A DNA stretch of 64,000 nucleotides from Aequorivita sp. H23M31 (GTDB lineage: Bacteria; Bacteroidota; Bacteroidia; Flavobacteriales; Flavobacteriaceae). Made by a program: the position numbers and the translations under genes. The stretch is taken from assembly GCF_004022485.1 (NCBI RefSeq), contig NZ_CP034951.1, positions 1,550,001 to 1,614,000 of the forward strand, in the 5' to 3' direction. The notes below the pieces were generated by a model. That model saw nothing but the letters and a program-made list of their open reading frames with translations, searched no databases and had not been told where the DNA came from. Below are positions 28,858 through 37,336 of the stretch, piece after piece. Each line of letters begins with the position of its first letter. Within the stretch, counting starts at the first letter, position 1.

Positions 28858-29619
28858 TTACCTTATAAAAACAGGTTCATTTTCCTTCTCGGTATATTCT
28901 TCGCTATAGCCATAACCTTCATAATTAAAAGCTTTAACCTCATCTAAAGTTGATATATCATTATCTATGGCAAACCGGGTCATACTTCCCCGGGCTTTTT
29001 TGGCGAAAAAGGAAATGATTTTTAGTTCACCGTTTTTAAAATCCTTAAAAACCGGAGCAATTACGGGAACTTTTAATCTTTTTGAATCAATTGCGCTAAA
29101 ATATTCTACGCTGGCAAGATTTAAAAATAGCTCGCCCTCTTTTAATTCCTTATTCAAGGAATCGGTCAGCGTATTTTTCCAAAATGCATACAAGTTCTTT
29201 TTTCGATCTACAGCAAGCTTGGTTCCCATTTCCAATCGATAGGGTTGCATCAGGTCCAACGGACGAAGAATTCCGTACATCCCAGAGAGAATACGCAAGG
29301 AATCTTGCAGAAGATCTATTTTATCGGTAGGAATTGTATAAGCATCCAATCCTGTATAAACATCTCCAGCGAAGGCATAAATGGCAGGTCTGGCGTTCTG
29401 CCTGGTAAAAGGTGTACTGAATTCCTTATATCGATGATAATTCAGTTCGGCTAACTTATCACTGATATCCATTAACTCTGAAATTGCTTTTTTGCTTTTG
29501 CGTTGGAGTTTGTTGTTTATCAATTCAGCTTTCTCCAAAAATTGAGGTTGGGTAGCTCTTGTAGTAGGAAGTTTGCTTTTATAATCCAACGTCTTCGCTG
29601 GAGAAATTACTATTTTCAT
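28858..29619 (-). CDS. yaaA: Peroxide stress protein YaaA (UPF0246/DUF328)
   Basis: A 253-residue protein with the family's start [20 protein letters not shown], the middle motif [26 protein letters not shown] and the C-terminal [17 protein letters not shown]. In E. coli YaaA limits DNA and protein damage under hydrogen peroxide by reducing free iron; the fold binds DNA in vitro. It is full length, cytosolic, with no signal peptide. The gene is monocistronic on the minus strand, and its 3' end overlaps the end of a TTTCG-rich tract (28816-28853). Confidence 0.95.
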   Translation of the reverse strand: MKIVISPAKTLDYKSKLPTTRATQPQFLEKAELINNKLQRKSKKAISELMDISDKLAELNYHRYKEFSTPFTRQNARPAIYAFAGDVYTGLDAYTIPTDKIDLLQDSLRILSGMYGILRPLDLMQPYRLEMGTKLAVDRKKNLYAFWKNTLTDSLNKELKEGELFLNLASVEYFSAIDSKRLKVPVIAPVFKDFKNGELKIISFFAKKARGSMTRFAIDNDISTLDEVKAFNYEGYGYSEEYTEKENEPVFIR

Positions 29620-29814
29620 TAAAATTGCTTTTCCCCAAAAATAACGAAAAACTATTGGTGATTCAAGGATTTTAAGGCTTGCCTAACAATCGTGAAAAAG
29701 TTACATTGTTTCCTCTGTTTTGATTTTTAGATCCTCAAAAGTATCAGATTGTATGCAGATCAAACCGTATTTTGACCCTCCTTTATTTATTAACGTACCG
29801 TTAATATGGAGATC

Positions 29815-31290
29815 TTAAACGGCATATTCTTTAATACCCAGCGCTTTATAAACTTTTTTCATTCCTTTTTTGGATTCCGAGAGTACAATCAAAACATCAT
29901 CGCTATTGATGACGGTACTTCCATTTGGAGTAAGATATTTATTATCTCTTTTTATCATGGCGATAATGGCTGATTTAGGGAACTCTATATCTACTATCAT
30001 CTTGCCCACTGCTTTATTGGTATTACCTATTCCTATTTCTCGCATTTCGGTTTTAGGATGTTCTTCCAAGAATTTTTCCGAAGGAGTAAGAATTTTATCG
30101 GCGCTGGGGATACTTACATTAAGCCATTTTGCCACCATCGATAGAGAGGTACCCTGAATCAAAATGGAAGTAAGAGCAATAAAGAATACTATGTTGAAAA
30201 TCATATTCGCTTTTTCAATTCCCGCAAGTAAAGGATAAGTAGCAAATACAATCGGCACCGCGCCTCTTAATCCCACCCACGAAATATAAAAACGACGTCG
30301 CATTTTCATTTTGAAGGGAATCAAACTAATAAATACGCTTAAGGGTCTGGAAACCAGTATGAGAAATAAAGAGATTACGAGACCAATGCCGATTACTGGT
30401 AAAATTTGGGTTGGCAATACCAAAAGTCCCAAGGTAAGGAACAGTACAATCTGCATAAGCCAGGCCAGTCCATCAAACATTTTTAATATCGTCTTTTTGT
30501 GGATAAGGTATTTGTTGCCCAAATAAACTGCCGCGATATAAATCGCCAAAAATCCATTTCCACCTACGGCATCGGTCACCGAAAATGTTATAAACATTAA
30601 GGCGATAACCAGAACCGGATATAACCCTTCGAAGTCCAGTTTTATTCGGTTGATAATAATTTTGCTAAGTCGCCCAAATCCAAAGCCGGCAATCGTACCA
30701 ATAATCATCTGTTGAAAAAACAGAGGAATTATAGAGGTCCAGCTCTGATCTTGGTGCACCACCAATCCCAAAAAGGCAATGGTAAGCACATAAGCCATAG
30801 GATCGTTACTTCCACTTTCCAGCTCCAAAGTGGGTCGCAGATTAGCACGGAGTGCCAGATTTTTGGAACGCAAAATAGAAAATACCGCCGCTGCATCTGT
30901 TGAGGAAACGATACTACCAAGCAACAGACTTTCGAAAATTGTAAAATCGGTGATAAAATACACAAACATTCCAAGCGACACGGCCGTCAGCAAGACACCG
31001 AGAGTGGCTAGGACAAGTCCTTCTTTCCATATAGGTTTTACCGCCTTCCAATCGGTATCCAATCCACCGGAGAATAATATAAAGTTTAATGCAACCACCC
31101 CCACAAGTTGGGCAATCTGTGGATCGTTAAAAGTAATACCACCAATACCATCTTCTCCCGCCAACATTCCAATAGCTAAGAAAAGCACCAAGGTGGGAAC
31201 GCCAAATTTATAAGAAGTTTTACCGGCAATAATGCTTATAAAAAGCAATAAAGAACCAATAAGCAGAATGTTCTCTATGGTTAGATTCAA
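29815..31290 (-). CDS. CvrA/NhaP2-type potassium/proton antiporter
   Basis: A 491-residue CPA1 antiporter with about twelve membrane helices over residues 1-390. The ion-binding segment is in LELESGSNDPMAYVLTIAFL (about residue 155-175), with conserved WVGLRGAVPIVFATYPLL later. The C-terminal 90 residues form a TrkA_C (RCK_C) domain (AVGKMIVDIEFPKSAIIAMI, ending with VLIVLSESKKGMKKVYKALG). CvrA/NhaP2 enzymes export K+ (and Na+) for protons and regulate cell volume. The gene is divergent from the HipA-like gene. Whether it is K+- or Na+-selective cannot be decided from the sequence. Confidence 0.9.
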   Translation of the reverse strand: MNLTIENILLIGSLLLFISIIAGKTSYKFGVPTLVLFLAIGMLAGEDGIGGITFNDPQIAQLVGVVALNFILFSGGLDTDWKAVKPIWKEGLVLATLGVLLTAVSLGMFVYFITDFTIFESLLLGSIVSSTDAAAVFSILRSKNLALRANLRPTLELESGSNDPMAYVLTIAFLGLVVHQDQSWTSIIPLFFQQMIIGTIAGFGFGRLSKIIINRIKLDFEGLYPVLVIALMFITFSVTDAVGGNGFLAIYIAAVYLGNKYLIHKKTILKMFDGLAWLMQIVLFLTLGLLVLPTQILPVIGIGLVISLFLILVSRPLSVFISLIPFKMKMRRRFYISWVGLRGAVPIVFATYPLLAGIEKANMIFNIVFFIALTSILIQGTSLSMVAKWLNVSIPSADKILTPSEKFLEEHPKTEMREIGIGNTNKAVGKMIVDIEFPKSAIIAMIKRDNKYLTPNGSTVINSDDVLIVLSESKKGMKKVYKALGIKEYAV

Positions 31291-31439
31291 TACAGTAGGC
31301 TATTTCGGCAAAAATACAAATTAAAGACTGGAATAAGTACAGACTTTTTGTTCTAAAAGTGGAAATCAAATTGGTTAAAAAATCCAAGTTTCATATCCAA
31401 CAAATAAACCTAATTTTACAAGCTAATGTTTTGTTCCAA

Positions 31440-32237
31440 ATGTCAAATAACAAAATAGAACTTCGAACGATAAACGTTACCCGATATATCACCCCGCTGC
31501 GGGAAGGTGGTTCGCTGCCTGCTCTGGCAGAAGGAAACGACGATTTTAAATATGTTTTAAAATTTCGTGGAGCGGGTCATGGGGTGAAAGCTTTAATCGC
31601 GGAATTATTGGGTGGTGAAATAGCTCGAACCTTAGGATTACGAGTTCCCGAACTGGTTTTTGCAAACTTGGATGAAGCTTTTGGAAGAAGTGAGGGCGAT
31701 GAAGAAATCCAAGATTTATTGAAGGGAAGCCAAGGTTTAAATCTTGCTCTTCATTTTCTTTCCGGCGCACTTACATTTGATCCGGTTGTAACTCAAATCG
31801 ATGAAGAACCGGCGTCCAAAATTGTCTGGTTGGATGCATTTACGACCAATATAGACCGCACAGTGAAAAATACGAATATGCTTATTTGGCATAAGGAACT
31901 ATGGCTGATTGACCACGGCGCTACCTTCTATTTCCACCATTCTTGGGACAATTGGGAAAAAGCCGCAAAAAGTCCATTTCCATATATTAAAGATCACGTT
32001 TTATTGCCACAAGCTTCGAAGGTGGATGAATTAAATGATGAGATGATTTCGCTTCTAAATGATGAAAAATTAAAAGAAATCACTGATCTCATTCCAGTTG
32101 ATTGGATGCAATGGGAAGATTCCGATTTAACTCCAGAAGAAATCCGAAATGTGTATTTGCAATTTCTAATTCTTCGAAGAGACAGTGCCCAAAACTTTGT
32201 AACACAGATTCGCGATGCCCGGAAAACACTTGTATGA
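31440..32237 (+). CDS. HipA-like kinase family protein (HipA_2)
   Basis: A 265-residue protein from ATG 31440 (MSNNKIELRTINVTRYITPL). The motifs are of the PI3/4-kinase-like HipA fold: KYVLKFRGAGHG (nucleotide-binding Lys), ALIAELLGGEIARTLGLRVPEL, WLDAFTTNIDRTVKNTNMLI (catalytic loop, Asp-Arg-Asn) and LWLIDHGATFYFHH (metal-binding Asp). Classical HipA is about 440 residues with an HTH antitoxin HipB; neither the N-terminal subdomain nor HipB is here. Instead, a DUF3037 gene overlaps its last 23 bp, the usual partner of this short kinase type. Substrate unknown. The upstream in-frame ATG at 31359 would add 27 poorly conserved residues. Confidence 0.87.
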   Translation: MSNNKIELRTINVTRYITPLREGGSLPALAEGNDDFKYVLKFRGAGHGVKALIAELLGGEIARTLGLRVPELVFANLDEAFGRSEGDEEIQDLLKGSQGLNLALHFLSGALTFDPVVTQIDEEPASKIVWLDAFTTNIDRTVKNTNMLIWHKELWLIDHGATFYFHHSWDNWEKAAKSPFPYIKDHVLLPQASKVDELNDEMISLLNDEKLKEITDLIPVDWMQWEDSDLTPEEIRNVYLQFLILRRDSAQNFVTQIRDARKTLV

Positions 32238-32598
32238 ATATGCGGTAATCCGTTTGGTACCTCGTGTAGAACGCGAAGAATTTCTGAATGTGGGAGTAAT
32301 CCTTTTCAGCAAGGGAGCCAAATATCTAAACTGTAAATTCTTTGTTGATAATGAAAAGCTAAACCTATTTAACTCCGAACTTCCATTAGATGAAATAGAA
32401 AAAAATCTGGAAGCTTTCGGTAAAATTTGCTCTGGCTCTAAGAAAGGCGGCCACGTGGCCCAATGGGAAATACCTGATCGATTCCGATGGCTCACCGCCC
32501 AACGCAGCTCTTCTATACAAACCTCTCGTCCCCATAACGGATTTAGTGACGATTTGGATGAAACTTTGGAACGACTTTTTGTGGAGCTGGTGCTTTGA
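32215..32598 (+). CDS. DUF3037 domain protein, partner of HipA-like kinase
   Basis: A 127-residue protein beginning MPGKHLYEYAVIRLVPRVER, then EEFLNVGVILFSKGAKYLNC and a C-terminal SSSIQTSRPHNGFSDDLDETLERLF. These are the conserved segments of DUF3037. It overlaps the end of the HipA-like kinase gene by 23 bp in another frame, so the two are almost certainly co-translated. The pair recurs together in bacteria, but its function is not established as far as I know. Candidates are a substrate, a regulator or a toxin-antitoxin-like partner of the kinase. There is no signal peptide. Confidence 0.85.
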   Translation: MPGKHLYEYAVIRLVPRVEREEFLNVGVILFSKGAKYLNCKFFVDNEKLNLFNSELPLDEIEKNLEAFGKICSGSKKGGHVAQWEIPDRFRWLTAQRSSSIQTSRPHNGFSDDLDETLERLFVELVL

Positions 32599-32602
32599 AT
32601 TA

Positions 32603-32645
32603 AGAGTTTAGGAGCTTATGAGTTTATGGGTTTATGGGTTTATGA
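32603..32645. repeat. Short imperfect tandem repeat (TTTATGGG units)
   Basis: After the DUF3037 stop the sequence runs GAGTTTAGGAGCTTATGAG and then TTTATGGGTTTATGGGTTTATGAC, a 9-bp near-perfect tandem repeat. The rest of the 174-bp gap to the convergent DUF4251 gene shows no gene. Confidence 0.5.
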
Positions 32646-32772
32646 CAAATTAAAAAATGGACTGAGATTTTCGCCGTTCATTAAAGGAAAGTAAGTTTGA
32701 GAAATAAAATAAAATGGGTAGTTGCTTATTTTGCTGACCACTGAATATTCACTACTGAACACTGATCACGGA

Positions 32773-33282
32773 TTACTTAGCAATTATCGAAACCTCCACA
32801 ATCTCTCCTTGATAGGAGATAGTTTCACGATCATTGCTATTTATTGTCAGTCTACCATATCCTGAGTCACTAACAGATAATGTAATTCTATAGGTATCGC
32901 CGTCATGCACAGTGGAATAAAGTCGATAGCCATCTTTCTTCGTAACAGTGAAGTTTTCTGGTTTTCCTTTAAAACTCATTCCCGTATCTTCGGTCATCCC
33001 CACTGCACTATATGCTTTTCCATAAAAGGGTAAGTTACTTACAATCATTTCAGGCGAAAAAGTAACTGTATAACTATCTCCTGCCAAATTCTTGGGAGTT
33101 CCACTAAGAGGAAATGCGCGGGTGGCGATGAATTCAAAAGTTTTGGAATCTAAAAGATTGTCAAGTCTGTCCGCGCTTATAGTTGCTTTATTTGTGTTCG
33201 ATTTAATCTGTTTTTCTTGTGCGGAAACATTTCCGAAGAGAAAGCATACCAACACGGCTAAGAATATTCCTTGTGTTTTCAT
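32773..33282 (-). CDS. DUF4251 domain secreted protein
   Basis: A 169-residue protein from ATG 33282 (MKTQGIFLAVLVCFLFGNVSAQE, clear signal peptide). The open frame reaches 33354, but the 24 extra residues precede the signal and are rejected. The mature part has the DUF4251 pattern: LLDSKTFEFIATRAFPLSG, GDSYTVTFSPEMIVSNLPFYGKAY and YRITLSVSDSGYGRLTINSNDRETISYQG. It is probably a beta-sandwich envelope protein. The function of the family is unknown to me. It is convergent with the HipA/DUF3037 pair. Confidence 0.87.
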   Translation of the reverse strand: MKTQGIFLAVLVCFLFGNVSAQEKQIKSNTNKATISADRLDNLLDSKTFEFIATRAFPLSGTPKNLAGDSYTVTFSPEMIVSNLPFYGKAYSAVGMTEDTGMSFKGKPENFTVTKKDGYRLYSTVHDGDTYRITLSVSDSGYGRLTINSNDRETISYQGEIVEVSIIAK

Positions 33283-33481
33283 TTTTACAAAATTTTTCGG
33301 TGAATCATAGGTCAAGTAAAAATGCCTGCCTAATGTTATTCGTTTAAAAATCAATCCAAGTCTTGTCCCAAAAAATATGCCATCAAATAGGTTTTCCTAG
33401 ATGAAACATTAATAACGGTTTCGAAATTCCACTACCAATTTACGGAATTAAAAAAGAAATATTCTTAATCCGAATTTAAAA

Positions 33482-35119
33482 CTAAGCTTTCAAATCCATC
33501 TCCTTCAGATTTTCAATTCTATTGCGCTGAAGAAAATCGTCGATGGTTTCAAAATGTTCAATTACGCGTTTGTCCTTAAACTCAAATACTTTTTCTGAAA
33601 GTCCGTGAAGGAAATCACGGTCGTGTGACACCAAGATTAGCGTCCCATCAAATTGGAGAAGTGCCTCTTTTAATACATCCTTAGATTTTAAATCTAAGTG
33701 ATTTGTGGGTTCATCGAGAATCAAAACGTTTACGGGTTCCAACAATAATTTAACCATTGCTAGACGGGTTTTTTCTCCCCCCGAAAGCAATCCTACTTTT
33801 TTGTCGATATCATCACCACTGAACATAAATCGGCCAAGTATGTTTTTTATTTGTGTCCTGATTTCACCCTTGGCGACTTCATCCACAGTTTGGAAAACCG
33901 TTAGTTCCTTATCTAAAAGCGCGGCTTGGTTTTGGGCAAAATATCCCATTTTGGCATTATGACCAAGAGTGCAGATTCCCTCAAAATCAATTTCGCCCAT
34001 AATGGCTTTAATCATTGTTGATTTTCCTTCACCATTTCTTCCCACAAAACTCACTTTTTGTCCGCGGGAAATGCTCATATTGGCATCATTAAAAACTATG
34101 TGGTCGCCATATTTTTTAGTCAGTCCTTCAGCAATTACGGGGTAATCCCCACTGCGCTGTGCTGGAGGAAAACGCAATGCCAAAGCTGAAGTATCTATTT
34201 CGTCAATCTCAATAATCTGAAGTTTTTCGAGCATGCGCTCTCTAGAATTCACTTGGTTTGTTTTAGAATAAGTTCCTTTAAAGCGCTCAATAAACTGTTG
34301 GGTTTCGGCAATGAATTTTTGTTGTTCCTCGTATGCCTTCAATTGATGGGCTCTTCTATCTGCGCGCAATTGTAGGTAATGGCTATAATTGGCTTTGTAA
34401 TCATAGATTCGCCCCATTGTAACTTCAATCGTCCTATTTGTTATGTTGTCGATAAAGGTTCTATCGTGGGAAATTACTATTACAGCCTTCGCTTTATTGA
34501 TTAGGAAATCCTCGAGCCAAATTACGGATTCAATATCCACGTGATTTGTTGGTTCATCCAGTAAAATTAAATCAGGTTTTTGAAGGAGCAGCTTTGCCAA
34601 TTCAATACGCATGCGCCATCCTCCACTAAACTCGGAAGTTTGACGGTGCAAATCACTTCTTTTAAATCCGAGGCCTCGAAGCGCTTTTTCAACTTCTGCT
34701 TCGTAATTTATTTCTTCCAAGGCGTAGTACTTCTCACCAAGTTCAGCCACTTTGGTAATAATGTCCATATAGGCATCACTCTCATAATCGGTGCGGGTTT
34801 CAAGTTCCTTGTTCAGCCTGTCCATTTCATCGCGCATTTCAAAAATCTGCTTAAAGGCTTTTGAGGCTTCTTCAAATACGGTACAATTATCATCAGTTAA
34901 TAGATGTTGTGGCAAGTATGCGATAACTGCATCTTTTGGACCACGAACACTTCCGCGGGTAGGTTTTTGAACGCCGGCAATAATCTTCATCATCGTACTT
35001 TTGCCCGCGCCATTTTTTCCCATTAAAGCTATTTTGTCATTTTCATTTACTACGAAGGAAACATCGCTAAAAAGGGTATCACCGCTAAACTCAACTGCTA
35101 AATTGTCTATTGAAATCAT
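33482..35119 (-). CDS. ABC-F family ATPase
   Basis: A 545-residue protein with two ABC ATPase domains and no membrane segments, the ABC-F layout. Domain 1 has Walker A GKNGAGKST, signature FSGGWRMRIELA and Walker B LILLDEPTNHVD. The interdomain linker (about residues 240-310) is charged, with RAHQLKAYEEQQKFIAETQ. Domain 2 has GRNGEGKST, LLSGGEKTRLAMVKL and VLILDEPTNHLD. ABC-F proteins act on the ribosome (EttA, Uup, YbiT types) and some confer antibiotic resistance. This one resembles the YbiT-like housekeeping type in length and linker, but assignment is tentative. The 540-bp upstream gap carries its promoter. Confidence 0.92.
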   Translation of the reverse strand: MISIDNLAVEFSGDTLFSDVSFVVNENDKIALMGKNGAGKSTMMKIIAGVQKPTRGSVRGPKDAVIAYLPQHLLTDDNCTVFEEASKAFKQIFEMRDEMDRLNKELETRTDYESDAYMDIITKVAELGEKYYALEEINYEAEVEKALRGLGFKRSDLHRQTSEFSGGWRMRIELAKLLLQKPDLILLDEPTNHVDIESVIWLEDFLINKAKAVIVISHDRTFIDNITNRTIEVTMGRIYDYKANYSHYLQLRADRRAHQLKAYEEQQKFIAETQQFIERFKGTYSKTNQVNSRERMLEKLQIIEIDEIDTSALALRFPPAQRSGDYPVIAEGLTKKYGDHIVFNDANMSISRGQKVSFVGRNGEGKSTMIKAIMGEIDFEGICTLGHNAKMGYFAQNQAALLDKELTVFQTVDEVAKGEIRTQIKNILGRFMFSGDDIDKKVGLLSGGEKTRLAMVKLLLEPVNVLILDEPTNHLDLKSKDVLKEALLQFDGTLILVSHDRDFLHGLSEKVFEFKDKRVIEHFETIDDFLQRNRIENLKEMDLKA

Positions 35120-35661
35120 ACTTTACCTGAAAAATTGTGAGTTTTTTAAAATTGATTTAGGACTGAATGAGGTAGTACATAGGACAAGTCCATTCAAAAT
35201 AATTATTATTTAAAGAAAGGGGTCGTCCTATTTCTTAAATTCTTTTGTTGTAAGTCTTTCTTAAAGGCTGCAAAACTATTGAAAAGAAACAGACGGAAAA
35301 CAATAAATATGATTTTGAGTAGAAATTTTAATTCTGATTATCAATGAGAGACCTATGATCAGGTTGACAAGAAAACAATCATTTAAGAAGTGAATTCTGT
35401 ACCGTGAAGTTGAATTTGCTTTTAATAAATATATTGGATATGTTTGCTCGACATTAACAAAATTTAACATTTATCCAAATGTAATTTCTTGAAAATGTAG
35501 AATAAAATATTACAACAAACACAGACCGCATTTAGCTTTTGTTTTTTTGATTTAGCGGTTTGACAAAAAGAAATAGGGCTTTGTCATTTAGTGGGACAAG
35601 CCCTTTTTCTGTTTTAGACCTTTGCGATTGGCTGAAGAAATACAAAAACGGCCAAACATGG
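35120..35661 (-). other. Intergenic region, no gene seen apart from a terminator
   Basis: AT-rich DNA upstream of the ABC-F gene. A 64-codon open frame at 35276-35470 has no recognisable features and is probably chance. The only structured element is the hairpin at 35575-35604. Confidence 0.5.
35575..35604 (-). terminator. Terminator of the M28 peptidase gene
   Basis: AGGGCTTTGTC/GACAAGCCC pair around a short loop with T tracts on both sides. On the minus strand it lies about 60 bp after the M28 peptidase stop (35662). Confidence 0.65.
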
Positions 35662-37293
35662 TTATTGTTTCATTTGTTTATCCCGTGTCGCTTTGAATTC
35701 GCTCCCCTCATTCCACTTCGGAAAATAATCCTCATTGGCCAGCTTTAATCCCACTTCGTATAAAAGCTGAGCGTCAAACCGAACGCCACTCAATATAGTG
35801 GTTTTAGGATCGTATTCATCTGAAGGTTGGTGGTATTTATTTTGGTTATAATCTTCACGAAGTTTTTCCACTTCTTCTTTACTCATATCAAAGCCTTCTG
35901 TAGTTCCGGATGCATAAAGAGCGGGAATTCCAATCTTGGCAAAACTAAAATGATCTGATCTAAAAAATCCGCCCGATCCTGGATTTGGATCTGGAATTAT
36001 ATAACGTCCTTGTCCATCGGCAATTTCTTTGGCATAATTATCCATTTCACTTTGACCATAGCCAATTATGGTTAAATCTTTCATTGGACCTGGGCTTGAT
36101 AACGCGTCCATGTTGATATTTGCCACCGTTTTCTCAACAGGATAAATTGGATGTTCGGCATAATAGCCAGAACCTAATAAGCCCTGCTCCTCGCCTGTAA
36201 CGGCCATAAAAAGAATAGATCGTCTCGTAGGACCAGACTTTTTAAAAGCTTCGGCAATTGCCAGCAAACTTGCAGTGCCTGAAGCATTATCTACGGCACC
36301 ATTGTAAATAGAATCTCCGTTAACCGGTTTCCCAATTCCCAAGTGGTCCCAATGTGCAGAGTAAATAATATATTCATCTTTAAGATCGGTTCCTGGAATT
36401 ATGGCAACCACGTTATTGGATGAATCTCTTTTTATTTCGTTTTTGATACTTAAAGAAGCTGTTATGCCCATTGGCACAGGTTTAAAATCCTTTTTACTCG
36501 CCATTAGCTTATAATCTTTTCCGGCCAATGGAGAAGCATCCATCAATTTTTGAGCGGCTTCATTACTAATCCAAGCTTGAACATCGGCTACAGGTGCATC
36601 GCTTTCCAAACTCAACTGCGCACCACGCCAACCGCTTTGGATCACGTTCCAACCATAAGAGGCTGGTTCGGTTTCGTGGATTATTATTACACCCGCAGCC
36701 CCCTGCCTAGCTGCTTCCTCATATTTGTACGTCCATCTTCCATAATAAGTCATTTCATCTCCTTTAAACAAAGTGGAATCTCCAGAATTAAAGCCGGGAT
36801 CGTTCACCAAGACTACCGCGGTTTTTCCCTTCCAATCTATTCCTTCGTAATCATTCCAGCCATATTCAGGAGCAACTATGCCAAATCCAGCAAAGACGAG
36901 TTCAGAATTCTTAAGGCTAACAACGGAATCAGTTTTTAAGGTTACCGCAACATAATCCTTATAATAATCGATATCAAAATCTCCTTTTGGACTCCCAATA
37001 TGCATTTCTTCGGAAGGAGTTCCCGTTATTTCAACCATCGGTACTTTCTGAAAATAGCTATCGCCATTGCCGGGTTCAAGACCGAGATCCTTGAATTGCT
37101 TTTCCAAATAAGTAGTTGTTTTTATATCCCCTTCCGTAAAGGGCATTCTTCCCATAAATTCATCGGAAGCCAAACGTTCTATTTTGTTGGCAATGGTTGC
37201 TTCACTTACTTGAATAGCTTCAGTTTTTTCTTTTTTTTCTTCTTTACAAGCAATTAAAAGAAGCAATAAGACGAAGGGAATAAACTTTTTCAT
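35662..37293 (-). CDS. M28 family zinc aminopeptidase, lipoprotein
   Basis: A 543-residue exported peptidase with a lipoprotein signal (MKKFIPFVLLLLLIACKEEK, Cys16). An N-terminal cap and a PA domain (about residues 120-260, DYEGIDWKGKTAVVLVNDPG) precede the M28 catalytic domain. Metal/catalytic motifs are IIYSAHWDHLGIG, GAVDNASGTASLLAIAEA, FMAVTGEEQGLLGS, VANINMDALS and FRSDHFSFAKIGIPAL. These give the expected His, Asp, Glu-Glu, Asp, His order. It should trim N-terminal amino acids from peptides at the cell surface or periplasm. It is 44 bp downstream of the TonB-receptor gene on the same strand, so they may be one operon, with the terminator at 35575. Confidence 0.93.
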   Translation of the reverse strand: MKKFIPFVLLLLLIACKEEKKEKTEAIQVSEATIANKIERLASDEFMGRMPFTEGDIKTTTYLEKQFKDLGLEPGNGDSYFQKVPMVEITGTPSEEMHIGSPKGDFDIDYYKDYVAVTLKTDSVVSLKNSELVFAGFGIVAPEYGWNDYEGIDWKGKTAVVLVNDPGFNSGDSTLFKGDEMTYYGRWTYKYEEAARQGAAGVIIIHETEPASYGWNVIQSGWRGAQLSLESDAPVADVQAWISNEAAQKLMDASPLAGKDYKLMASKKDFKPVPMGITASLSIKNEIKRDSSNNVVAIIPGTDLKDEYIIYSAHWDHLGIGKPVNGDSIYNGAVDNASGTASLLAIAEAFKKSGPTRRSILFMAVTGEEQGLLGSGYYAEHPIYPVEKTVANINMDALSSPGPMKDLTIIGYGQSEMDNYAKEIADGQGRYIIPDPNPGSGGFFRSDHFSFAKIGIPALYASGTTEGFDMSKEEVEKLREDYNQNKYHQPSDEYDPKTTILSGVRFDAQLLYEVGLKLANEDYFPKWNEGSEFKATRDKQMKQ

Positions 37294-37336
37294 ACGAATC
37301 TGGTTTTCAATTGAACTTGTTCAAGTGTTTCAAATA

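Noticed and set aside
35276..35470. 64-codon ORF in the gap upstream of the ABC-F gene
   Set aside because: No signal, domain or start context; composition is typical of chance AT-rich frames.
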